Positions 50,381 through 58,479 of a stretch of 64,000 bases of DNA are shown here, piece after piece (positions within the stretch are counted from its first letter, which is position 1; every line of letters starts with the position of its first letter). The DNA comes from Cohnella fermenti. GTDB taxonomy: Bacteria > Bacillota > Bacilli > Paenibacillales > Paenibacillaceae. The notes below the pieces were generated by a model that saw nothing but the letters and a program-made list of their open reading frames with translations, ran no database searches and had not been told where the DNA came from. Both the position numbers and the translations under genes were made by a program. The stretch lies in contig NZ_SSOB01000026.1 in assembly GCF_004801405.1 (NCBI RefSeq), positions 51,941 through 115,940 of the forward strand, written 5' to 3'.

Positions 50381-52855
50381 ATGAAGATGCGAAGCAAGGC
50401 GGCATGGTCGACGGCGCTCAGCGCGCTGCTCGTCGCTTCCATGCTGCAGATCGCTCCTTCGAAGGCGGTCGATGCGTTCGATTGGTACGGTCAGACGGAC
50501 ACCGGCACGTTCCGCGAGGAGTTCAACGGCACGCAGTTGGACTCCCGGAAGTGGCTGATCGCGGCCAAGCAATGGGGCGGCTCGAACAACGGGGTCGTCC
50601 CCGAGAACGTCAAGCTGGAGGATGGCAAGCTGATTCTCGAGGCTCACGGGGACAACTATACCGGCTCCGTGCTCGGCCTGAAGCGGGACGGCAGCGTGCC
50701 CGGAGGCGTCAAGCAAGGCGGCTCGACCCGGGTCGGAGCGGCCATCGCCTCGCGCGAATACCTCGGTTCGGGCAAGTATACGATGCGCGCCAAGATCATC
50801 GGCAGCTTGGGCGTCGCTTCCACCATGTGGACGTTCCATTATTCGGAGTATTACCCCGGCGATCCGGAATTCGATCGGGCGGCGAACGCGGGCCTCGTCT
50901 CCCCGACGGCGGACTACTATGCCTACAATCACGAGATCGACATCGAGCTGCCGGGACGTCCCGGAGCGGCGCATACCGGCCAGTCGTTCAACCGCGCGCT
51001 GTTCAATACGTTCACGGGAGAGAACGACGGCGAGTACCAGACGACCTACGGCAGCCTCGGCTCCGTGAACGTGGCGGACGGCCAGTTCCACGACTTCAGC
51101 TTCGAATGGCACACCGGCAGCGACACGGAGACGCCGCGGGTCGATTATTATATCGACGGGGTCAAGGTCGCGACGAATACGTCGAATATTCCCGTCAACG
51201 CAGGACGCCTGTGGCTCGGGGTATGGTTCCCGGACGCCTGGGCGGGCGGTCCGCCAAACTTCGATGCGGAAGCCATGGAGGTCGATTGGTTCGAGTTCAC
51301 GCCCTATCATGAACCGGGGGACCGCTGGATGCCGGAGACATTCCCGGACGACGGATGGGAATCGAGCGACTTCCGCCCGATGACGGCCGCGGAGATCGAC
51401 AGCCGCGACCCGTCGGCGAACGGGGAATGGCGCGACGACTTCGACAGCGCCGTTCTCGATCCGGGCAATTGGCTGATCGCCAAGAAGAACTGGGGCGGTC
51501 AGCTCGGCAACGGAGAGACGGGCCAGAGCTGGAACGGAGGCGTCGTTCCCGAGAACGTCAAGCTGGACGGGCAGGGCCACCTTGTGCTCGAAGCGCACGG
51601 CAACTACTATAACGGGCTTCCGCTCGGCATCAACAAGACGGGGGCGCCGCGCAAGGACGGCAAACGGGTCGGAGCCGCCATCGCCACAACCCGATACTTC
51701 GGCTCCGGGGAATACGAGGTGCGGATGAAGGTGCCGAATGTGAACAACGGCTCGCCGCACGGCGCCGTTCCGGCCATCTGGACGTTCCACTACCAGGAGT
51801 ATGACGAAGGGTCTCCGGAATACGTGGCCAACGGCGGCACGGGGGACTACTGGGCAAGCAACCACGAGATCGACGTCGAGCTTCCCGGCCGACCGGGTCC
51901 GGCCCACACCGGCATGTCGTTCGACAAGGCGCTGTTCAACACGTGGCAGGGGGAACGGGAATCGCCGGAGGAATACCATGCCAACTTCACCGAGCTGGGC
52001 GAGAACGTCGCGATTACCGATGACGGCTGGCATACGTTCAAGTTCGTATGGGAGACGGGCGATGCCGCGCGCAATGTGCTCCCGAGCGTTGAGTTCTACC
52101 TCGACGGCGTTCTCAAGTGGACCGCGACCGGCGACGATTACGTGCCGAATAAGCCGGGACGGCTCTGGCTCGGCTATTGGTTCCCGCGCAACTGGGGCGG
52201 CGAAGCCAACTTCTCGACGTCGCAGCTGTTGATCGATTATGTCAGCATCAAGCCGCACGACACGGGCGGAGCGGTCGTGCAATCCGAGTCGTACCCGCTC
52301 GACGGCTTCGCCGCTTGGGAGGAGTACCCGGGCTACAGCTCGTTCCCGAACGGAGAGCCCTCTCCCACTCCTTCTCCGTCGCCGAGTCCGTCGCCAAGTC
52401 CTTCCCCGAGCCCGTCGCCTTCTCCATCGCCGTCGCCGCAGACGAACCTGCTCGCGAACGGCGACTTCTCCTCCGGCATGACCGGATGGACCCAGGCTGC
52501 GGGAACCGTTGCCGCTCCTTCCGGAGAGATGGTGCTGACAGGCGGCTCCGTCACCTCGCGGGGAGAACAGACGAACATCGCCGTGACGCCGGGCAAGACG
52601 TACCGGCTTAGCGGCGACTTGAGGAATTCCAGCTCCGGGTCCTGGACCTATCTCGGGGTCGGAGGAACGGTAACCGGCGTCACGAACAGCCAGGGAACGG
52701 CCAATACCGAAGCCGGCATGAGCAGTTCTTCCGCCACCCAGGTCTGGGTGCAGTTCACGGCAAGCTCGAGCACCGTTACGGTCTATGCATCGTTCTATAA
52801 GGACCAGTCGGGAAGCGGCTACGCGGATAATCTCGTTCTTAGCGAAGTGATCTGA
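50381..52855 (+). CDS. Secreted protein with two GH16 catalytic domains and a C-terminal CBM-like domain
   Basis: An 824-residue exported enzyme. A signal peptide (1-29) precedes GH16 domain 1 (about 35-305) with catalytic EIDIE at 185-189 (NHEIDIELPGRPG) and GH16 domain 2 (about 345-630) with EIDVE at 496-500 in the same NHE...ELPGRPG context. A Pro-Ser repeat linker (about 662-686) follows, then a jelly-roll, CBM4_9-like domain (NLLANGDFSSGMTGWTQAAG...). The two catalytic domains are clearly homologous and both keep the motif. GH16 enzymes cut beta-1,3/1,4-glucans, galactans or related glycans in the endo mode. GH20 next door suggests a HexNAc-containing polymer. Confidence 0.92.
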   Translation: MKMRSKAAWSTALSALLVASMLQIAPSKAVDAFDWYGQTDTGTFREEFNGTQLDSRKWLIAAKQWGGSNNGVVPENVKLEDGKLILEAHGDNYTGSVLGLKRDGSVPGGVKQGGSTRVGAAIASREYLGSGKYTMRAKIIGSLGVASTMWTFHYSEYYPGDPEFDRAANAGLVSPTADYYAYNHEIDIELPGRPGAAHTGQSFNRALFNTFTGENDGEYQTTYGSLGSVNVADGQFHDFSFEWHTGSDTETPRVDYYIDGVKVATNTSNIPVNAGRLWLGVWFPDAWAGGPPNFDAEAMEVDWFEFTPYHEPGDRWMPETFPDDGWESSDFRPMTAAEIDSRDPSANGEWRDDFDSAVLDPGNWLIAKKNWGGQLGNGETGQSWNGGVVPENVKLDGQGHLVLEAHGNYYNGLPLGINKTGAPRKDGKRVGAAIATTRYFGSGEYEVRMKVPNVNNGSPHGAVPAIWTFHYQEYDEGSPEYVANGGTGDYWASNHEIDVELPGRPGPAHTGMSFDKALFNTWQGERESPEEYHANFTELGENVAITDDGWHTFKFVWETGDAARNVLPSVEFYLDGVLKWTATGDDYVPNKPGRLWLGYWFPRNWGGEANFSTSQLLIDYVSIKPHDTGGAVVQSESYPLDGFAAWEEYPGYSSFPNGEPSPTPSPSPSPSPSPSPSPSPSPSPSPQTNLLANGDFSSGMTGWTQAAGTVAAPSGEMVLTGGSVTSRGEQTNIAVTPGKTYRLSGDLRNSSSGSWTYLGVGGTVTGVTNSQGTANTEAGMSSSSATQVWVQFTASSSTVTVYASFYKDQSGSGYADNLVLSEVI

Positions 52856-52958
52856 CCTCCCCTGGTTGCCGCTTCTTCCTTCTCGCTTCAGAATCGCTAT
52901 ACTGTAGGTATAGCCATAGGGTCCGTCCGAGTACGGGATGGACGCGAGGAGGATAACG

Positions 52959-53510
52959 ATGATCTACCTGGCCTTGCTGAGAGGAATCAACGTAGGCGGC
53001 AACAACAAGATCGACATGAAGCAGTTGAAGCGCACGTTCGAGAACCAAGGGCTGTCCCGGGTGTCGACTTATATCAATACCGGCAATATTATTTTCTCGG
53101 ATGGGGTGCGAACGCCGCAGGAGCTGTCCGCCGTGCTGGAGGCAGCCATTCTGGCCGACTATGGCCTTGCAATCAGGGTCATGGTCCGTACTCTTGTCGA
53201 GATCGAGACGATTATGGCCCGGCTTCCTGCCGAATGGAGCAATGACGCGAACATGAGAAGCGACGTTCTCTATCTATGGGAAGAGGTCGACCGCGAGTCG
53301 GTGCTGGAGGGGCTGCCCATCAAGCCTGAGATCGATCGGGTGATCTATGTGCCGGGCGCCATTCTGTGGTCGTACGACCGGGTCCACGCGAGCAGAAGCG
53401 GCCTGAGCAAAATCATCGGAACAAAGTTCTACCGCGAGGTCACCGTTCGCAACGTCAACACCGCACGCAAGCTGCACGAGCTGATGCGGGCGAACGAATC
53501 GCTCTCCTGA
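52959..53510 (+). CDS. DUF1697 family protein
   Basis: A 183-residue cytosolic protein with the family start MIYLALLRGINVGGNNKIDMKQLK and SYINTGNIIFSDG (here TYINTGNIIFSD). ATG at 52959 follows GGAGGATAACG. Conserved but uncharacterised family. Likely monocistronic, with a terminator shared with the convergent CAP gene. Confidence 0.93.
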   Translation: MIYLALLRGINVGGNNKIDMKQLKRTFENQGLSRVSTYINTGNIIFSDGVRTPQELSAVLEAAILADYGLAIRVMVRTLVEIETIMARLPAEWSNDANMRSDVLYLWEEVDRESVLEGLPIKPEIDRVIYVPGAILWSYDRVHASRSGLSKIIGTKFYREVTVRNVNTARKLHELMRANESLS

Positions 53511-53555
53511 ACGCCGTTCTCCGCCATCCGCGCTCAGGGAACCCGCAAGCCAAGG

Positions 53556-53593
53556 ACCGCGACAAACCTGCCCTTCCGCAGGTTCGTCGCGGT
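53556..53593. terminator. Hairpin terminator between convergent genes
   Basis: A 16-bp stem with one mismatch (53556-53571 with 53578-53593), followed by TCTTCCC, serves the DUF1697 gene and possibly the CAP gene. Confidence 0.75.
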
Positions 53594-53627
53594 TCTTCCC
53601 GCTTCGGAACTCCTCCCGAGTCCCCGC

Positions 53628-54284
53628 CTACGGCCGCTGGATAAACAACTGTGTCCAATACGTCCGGTAGCGGCTGGTCGAGTTCCCTTCGACGAAGCCG
53701 ACACCGGTATCCGTGAACCGGGGGTCGAGAATGTTGGCGCGGTGCCCCGCGCTGTTCATCCACACCCTCACGACGTCCGCCGGGGTCGGCTGGCCGGCCG
53801 CGATGTTCTCCGCATAAGCGCGGTATTCGACGCCGAAGCGATCCAGCATCTGCTGCGGCGTTCCGTATGTCGGGGACGTATGGCTGAAGTAGTTGTTGTC
53901 CCTCATGTCGATCGACTTCAGCCTCGCCAGCTCGGCCAGCCGCGAATTGAGCGTCAGCGCGGCGATTCCCCGGCTTGTGCGCTCCTCGTTGACGAGGCGG
54001 AACACTTCCAGCTCATACGCATTCGATTGCCGGATGCGCGGCTTGGCGCTCGCCGGTCTCTTCGCTGTCCGCGGTCTTGCCGTTCTTGCCGCCGCCGGTC
54101 TCTTCACCGCCGCTTGCCTCGCCGTTCCGCTTGTCGCCTGGCGCCTTGCAGGCGTCCTCTTGGCCGGCGCACTCCCAGCGGCCGTCCTCGCTGTTCTGAT
54201 TGCTCCGATTGCTCTGACTGTCCTGGCCGTCCTCGCTGTCCTTGTTGTCCTCGTCTTCGCGCTCGCCCTTGTTCTCCCTCTCAT
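53628..54284 (-). CDS. CAP/SCP-domain protein with Arg/Ala/Thr-rich N-terminal tail
   Basis: A 218-residue protein. The C-terminal domain (about 90-218) is a CAP domain: EVFRLVNEERTSRGIAALTLNSRLAELARLKSIDM, NNYFSHTSPTYGTP, AYAENIAAG and MNSAGHRANILDPRFTDTGVGF. The N-terminal 85 residues are a histone-H1-like tail with repeats of TART/TARTV and Pro-Ala-Lys-Arg blocks. I see no signal peptide, although Bacilli CAP proteins are usually secreted (YkwD-like). The start is supported by GGGGAGG, but an upstream missed signal sequence was not found. Function unknown. Confidence 0.85.
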   Translation of the reverse strand: MRGRTRASAKTRTTRTARTARTVRAIGAIRTARTAAGSAPAKRTPARRQATSGTARQAAVKRPAAARTARPRTAKRPASAKPRIRQSNAYELEVFRLVNEERTSRGIAALTLNSRLAELARLKSIDMRDNNYFSHTSPTYGTPQQMLDRFGVEYRAYAENIAAGQPTPADVVRVWMNSAGHRANILDPRFTDTGVGFVEGNSTSRYRTYWTQLFIQRP

Positions 54285-54393
54285 CTCGCAGCCTCCCCTA
54301 TCGGATTCTACGAGTATGTCTATGATAAGAGATTCGGCAATGCTTGTACGTTGGGGAAAAAAGGGCAGTCGGCGCGCACGCCCGGCGCAGCGT

Positions 54394-55239
54394 TCAATCG
54401 ATCCAGCCGGTCAGTTGCAGGAGCGCCAGCGCAAGCTCGCTCACGATCAGAATGACGATTACCCATTCGACGAACAGGCCGCGAGTCGAGTGGCTGATCG
54501 TCGAGAAGCCGTCCATGATCCGGTACAGCATCTCGGTCTTGCTCTTCATGATCGCGTAGCGGTCGTTCATCTCGAAGAACTCCAGCATCCGGTCGTAGAA
54601 CTCGCCCGCGCTGCTGCTCGTCCAGGTAATATCCGGCTTGTCGAGGATCATGACATAAGAGATCATGTTGTACTCATGCCGCATAATCGACGCCGTCGTC
54701 CGCGCCAGCTCCTTCTTGCCGAGCCTCAGGTTGCTCTTGTCCAGCCTGTCGATCATATTTTCCAACTTGTCATGGATCTTGCCGAGCTGCTCCTCGATCT
54801 TCTCGAGCGCCACCGACTTCGCCAGCACCGTCGCGATCATCTCTTCATGGAAGGGCTCGATCTCCGCGACCACGACGTATTCGTCGGTCAGCTCCGTCAT
54901 GCCCCCGGCGGCCGTGCGGAGGCTGTAATCGTCCGTATACCGGTCGGCCTCGGCCTCGTCGATGTCCGGCTCGATCGTCCGCAGATAGCGAACGAACGGC
55001 AGGAACGCTTCCCTGGACACATCGTTCACGAGGACGATGCTGCCGAACGAGAAGACAAGCACCTGCTGCGACTCGTCGATCGGACTCTTCAGAATCTTCT
55101 GCAGCGCCTCGCCCTTCAGGACAAGCGGCTCCTCCCAGGTGAACTTCTTCGGAATTCCGCAGTGGATGGCGATTTTATTGAGATCGATCTCGTTCGTGAC
55201 CGCATAAGCTTTGAACCGAATGTCCTTCACGATATTCAC
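54394..55239 (-). CDS. RMD1/DUF155 family protein with C-terminal membrane anchor
   Basis: A 281-residue protein. RMD1 motifs include FSFGSIVLVNDV, a central acidic region and EQLGKIHDKLENMIDRLDKSNLRL (coiled coil). The C-terminus ends with a hydrophobic helix (EWVIVILIVSELALALLQL). The family is best known from yeast and mitochondrial RMD1/RMND1, where members are linked to division or translation. The bacterial role is unknown. Confidence 0.88.
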   Translation of the reverse strand: MNIVKDIRFKAYAVTNEIDLNKIAIHCGIPKKFTWEEPLVLKGEALQKILKSPIDESQQVLVFSFGSIVLVNDVSREAFLPFVRYLRTIEPDIDEAEADRYTDDYSLRTAAGGMTELTDEYVVVAEIEPFHEEMIATVLAKSVALEKIEEQLGKIHDKLENMIDRLDKSNLRLGKKELARTTASIMRHEYNMISYVMILDKPDITWTSSSAGEFYDRMLEFFEMNDRYAIMKSKTEMLYRIMDGFSTISHSTRGLFVEWVIVILIVSELALALLQLTGWID

Positions 55240-55420
55240 TCTCTTTTACCTAATCGGGATTGGCTTGCAGCCATTATTGTAGCACAACGCCCGTCCGGTA
55301 ATGTCTCGTTTATGTAAACTCGGCCCTACGGCCCAATCCTGCGCGGCGAGTCGAAAATTGTCGTAGCTCCTTGGATAATTATGTATTACAATGGTCGCAC
55401 ACCTTATAGGAGGGTACTCT

Positions 55421-57364
55421 GTGACCAAGGGAAAATGGATCGGATTCGGCCTGCTCGGCCTCCTCGCTTTGTTCGTCATATGGCTGTTCATCCCAAGCGA
55501 GGATACGGATAACACGAACGTGAAGAGGGAAGCTGCGGAGAACGATGGAGACTACACAATTCTCGTCTATATGAACGGCTCCGATCTGGAGAGCGAATAC
55601 GACGAAGAGAGCGACAGCTACTACGGGGCGGCCAGCTCGGACCTCGAGGAGATGATCTCCGGGCTGTCGGGCGATCGGGTGCGCGTGCTGGTCGAGACCG
55701 GCGGCACGCTCGCCTGGGCCGACGAGCGGATCGATGCCGAGCAGAATCAACGTTGGCTGATCGAAGACGGGCAGTTCACTCATGCGGCGGACGTCGGCTT
55801 GCGCAATATCGGAGAGGCGGATACGCTCGCGGACTTCGTCGCTTGGGGAGTCGAGCAATACCCGGCCGACAAGTATGCGCTGATCTTCTGGAACCACGGC
55901 GGCGGCTCCGTGCTCGGCTTCGGAGCGGACGAGCGGTTCGACTACGATTCGCTGACGCTTGACGAGCTGGCGGCGGGCCTTAAGACGGCACAGATGAGCA
56001 CCGATGTCTCGTTCGAGGTGATCGGCTTCGACGCCTGCCTGATGGCCAACGTGGAGACGGCATCCCTGCTCAGCCCTTACGGGCGCTATCTGGTCGCTTC
56101 GGAAGAGCTGGAGCCGGGTCACGGCTGGGACTACACAGCGGCGCTGAGCCGCTTGTCCGACGAGCCCGACGCGGACGGGGCGACCTTGGGCCGGTGGATC
56201 GCCGACGGCTACCGGCAGCATGCGGAGGACAACGATCAGGAGAAGAACATTACGCTGTCGGTCGTGGACATGAGCCGCATGGAACGGGTCGTGACGGCCC
56301 TGGAGGCGTTCGCCCAAGAGGTCGACTCGGGCATCTCGGTGGATCGGTCGGGCTTCTTCAGCCTGGCGAACGGCCGCAGCCGCGCGGACGAATACGGCAG
56401 CTCCTCCACGCCGGAAGAAGCGAGCGACATGGTCGATCTGCTGGCGTTCGTTCGCAATGTGGCGGAACGATACCCGGATACTTCGAAGGAACTGGAGAAC
56501 GCGCTGCAGGATGCCGTCGTGTACAACATCGTCAGCGTCGGGCATCCCGACGCGAGCGGTCTCTCGATTTATTTTCCCCACCGGAATAAGATCAACTTCG
56601 ACGACAACCTGCAGCGATTCGCCGCGATCGGCTTCTCGGACAAGTATGTCGAATTCCTTCATTGGTATGTGAGCGGCTTGCTCGGCAACTCCGAGACGGT
56701 CGAGGTATCGACAAGCGGGCAGTTGAACTTCTCTTACAATGAAGAAGAAGACGAGTACGCGCCTTACGAGGTGTACGTCGATCCGGAAGAGCTGGAGCAG
56801 ATCGAACAGATCTACGCGATCGTGTCGATGTATTCCGATGAAGACGCGGGCGAGGACAGCCCCCTCATCTATCTCGGCTACGATCACTACGTGGATGTCG
56901 ATTGGGAGGAGGGCATCATCCGCGACGACTTCACCGGCGAATGGCTCATGTGGGACGGCAACTTCGTGACGCTCGATCTGGTCTCCCAGGGGGACGGGTT
57001 TATCCGCTACGCGATTCCGGCCAAGCTGAACGGCAAGGACGTCGATATTCTGGTCCACTACGATGTCGAAGAAGAGACATTCGAGGTGCTGGGGGCTTGG
57101 AAAGGCCTCGGCTCGGAGACGGGCATGCCCGACAAGAACATCATTCCGATCCGGGAAGGCGACCGCATCGTCCCGCAATTCTATTATTACTACGATTCCG
57201 GGGAAGACGGCTACATGGACGGGGACGAGTTCGTCGTGGGCGACACGATTGATCTCGAATACGATTACCTGCCGAACGGTTCGTATCTGTACGGCTTCTC
57301 TCTCGTGAGCTATTCCGGCGAGGAGACGCTGACCGACTTCATCGAGTTCGAACTGGAGGACTAA
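55421..57364 (+). CDS. Clostripain-family (C11) cysteine peptidase, membrane anchored
   Basis: A 647-residue protein, GTG start after TAGGAGGG. One N-terminal helix (WIGFGLLGLLALFVIWLFI) anchors it outside the membrane. The peptidase domain has YTILVYMNGSDLESEYD, the catalytic His in IFWNHGGGS and catalytic Cys in GFDACLMANVE, both conserved. C11 enzymes cleave after Arg/Lys. The C-terminal region (about 430-647) is acidic and beta-rich, with no assigned fold. Confidence 0.93.
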   Translation: MTKGKWIGFGLLGLLALFVIWLFIPSEDTDNTNVKREAAENDGDYTILVYMNGSDLESEYDEESDSYYGAASSDLEEMISGLSGDRVRVLVETGGTLAWADERIDAEQNQRWLIEDGQFTHAADVGLRNIGEADTLADFVAWGVEQYPADKYALIFWNHGGGSVLGFGADERFDYDSLTLDELAAGLKTAQMSTDVSFEVIGFDACLMANVETASLLSPYGRYLVASEELEPGHGWDYTAALSRLSDEPDADGATLGRWIADGYRQHAEDNDQEKNITLSVVDMSRMERVVTALEAFAQEVDSGISVDRSGFFSLANGRSRADEYGSSSTPEEASDMVDLLAFVRNVAERYPDTSKELENALQDAVVYNIVSVGHPDASGLSIYFPHRNKINFDDNLQRFAAIGFSDKYVEFLHWYVSGLLGNSETVEVSTSGQLNFSYNEEEDEYAPYEVYVDPEELEQIEQIYAIVSMYSDEDAGEDSPLIYLGYDHYVDVDWEEGIIRDDFTGEWLMWDGNFVTLDLVSQGDGFIRYAIPAKLNGKDVDILVHYDVEEETFEVLGAWKGLGSETGMPDKNIIPIREGDRIVPQFYYYYDSGEDGYMDGDEFVVGDTIDLEYDYLPNGSYLYGFSLVSYSGEETLTDFIEFELED

Positions 57365-57428
57365 TTCGGGTTCGGGTACAATAGAGAATAAGAGTAACTA
57401 GAGATTATGTGTTGAAGGAGGTGCCCGC

Positions 57429-58343
57429 GTGAAGTCCATCACCGTGCAGAGGCTCATGGATCAATTCAAGCTGGAGGCGCTGGCGGGGGCCGGCCGTCTG
57501 GACCGGGAGGTCTCGCGCCCGAGGGCCCATCGGCCGGGGCTGGAGTTCGTCGGGTACTTCGACTTCTTCCCGATGGAACGCGTGCAGGTGCTCGGCCGCA
57601 AGGAGATCACGTATCTGCTGCAGCTCAGCGTCGACGAACGCTTGCTTCATATCGGCAACATCGTCAAGTATCACCCGCCCTGCTTCATCGTGACGGCAGG
57701 CCAGCAGGAGCTGCCCTACCTGAAGAAGTTCTGCGACGAGGAGGGCATCCCGCTGCTGCGGACGAACGAATCGACGACGGAGTTCATCGCCAAGCTGGAC
57801 GGCTTCCTCGTGAAGGCGCTGGCGCCCGAGCAGTCGATCCACGGCGTCTGCGTGAACGTATCGGGCATCGGGGTGCTGCTCAGGGGCAAATCCGGCATCG
57901 GCAAAAGCGAGACGGCGCATACGCTCATTCGCAGGGGTCACCGGTTCGTGGCGGACGACGTGGTTGTGCTGAAGAAGCTCGGACCGGCGCTGCTGCTCGG
58001 AACGCACAACGAGACGACCCGCGAGTTCCTCGCGCTGCGCAGCGTCGGCCTGATCAATGTCGTTCGCCAATACGGCCGCCGAGCGTTCCAGGACGAGACG
58101 CGCATCGTGCTCGACATCGAGCTGACGACCTGGCGGGAAGGGGATCTGAGCAACGCGCTTGAGCTCGAGCCCCGGTTCACCGAATATTTGGGCGTGCAGA
58201 TTCCGCATATCCAGATTCCCCTGCAGCCCGGCCGCGACGTCGCCGGCCTGATCGAGGCGGCGGCGAACAACTGGTACCTGAAGCAGCTCGGCTACAGCGC
58301 CGCGGAGGAGTTCATGCAGCGCATTCAGAGCAATATGCAGTGA
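57429..58343 (+). CDS. hprK: Divergent HPr kinase/phosphorylase homologue
   Basis: A 304-residue homologue of HPrK, the sensor kinase that phosphorylates HPr Ser46 for catabolite control. The N-terminal domain, His139 (IHGVCV), Walker A (GKSGIGKSE, 153-161) and GHRFVADD are present. The signature normally reading LEIRGLGIINV is here LALRSVGLINV (202-205 changed), losing the conserved Glu and Gly. The C-terminal IPLQPGRDVAGLIEAAANNW is family-like. Start GTG/ATG region follows GAAGGAGGTG. It is not linked to lgt. Probably a paralogue. Activity needs testing. Confidence 0.85.
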   Translation: MKSITVQRLMDQFKLEALAGAGRLDREVSRPRAHRPGLEFVGYFDFFPMERVQVLGRKEITYLLQLSVDERLLHIGNIVKYHPPCFIVTAGQQELPYLKKFCDEEGIPLLRTNESTTEFIAKLDGFLVKALAPEQSIHGVCVNVSGIGVLLRGKSGIGKSETAHTLIRRGHRFVADDVVVLKKLGPALLLGTHNETTREFLALRSVGLINVVRQYGRRAFQDETRIVLDIELTTWREGDLSNALELEPRFTEYLGVQIPHIQIPLQPGRDVAGLIEAAANNWYLKQLGYSAAEEFMQRIQSNMQ

Positions 58344-58479
58344 GGATTGGCGGGCCAGCACGACAGCGAACCGATTGCTTGAACCGATTGCGAGCAACTG
58401 CGGATTCATTTCAGTTTCATTTAAGCTTGAGCGCTTATGATACAAGAAAATCGAATCCGAAAGGAAGTGCTTTACTTCC

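Noticed and set aside
50153..52282. Long leftward open frame opposite the GH16 gene
   Set aside because: Antisense shadow of a strong coding gene, without recognisable domains.
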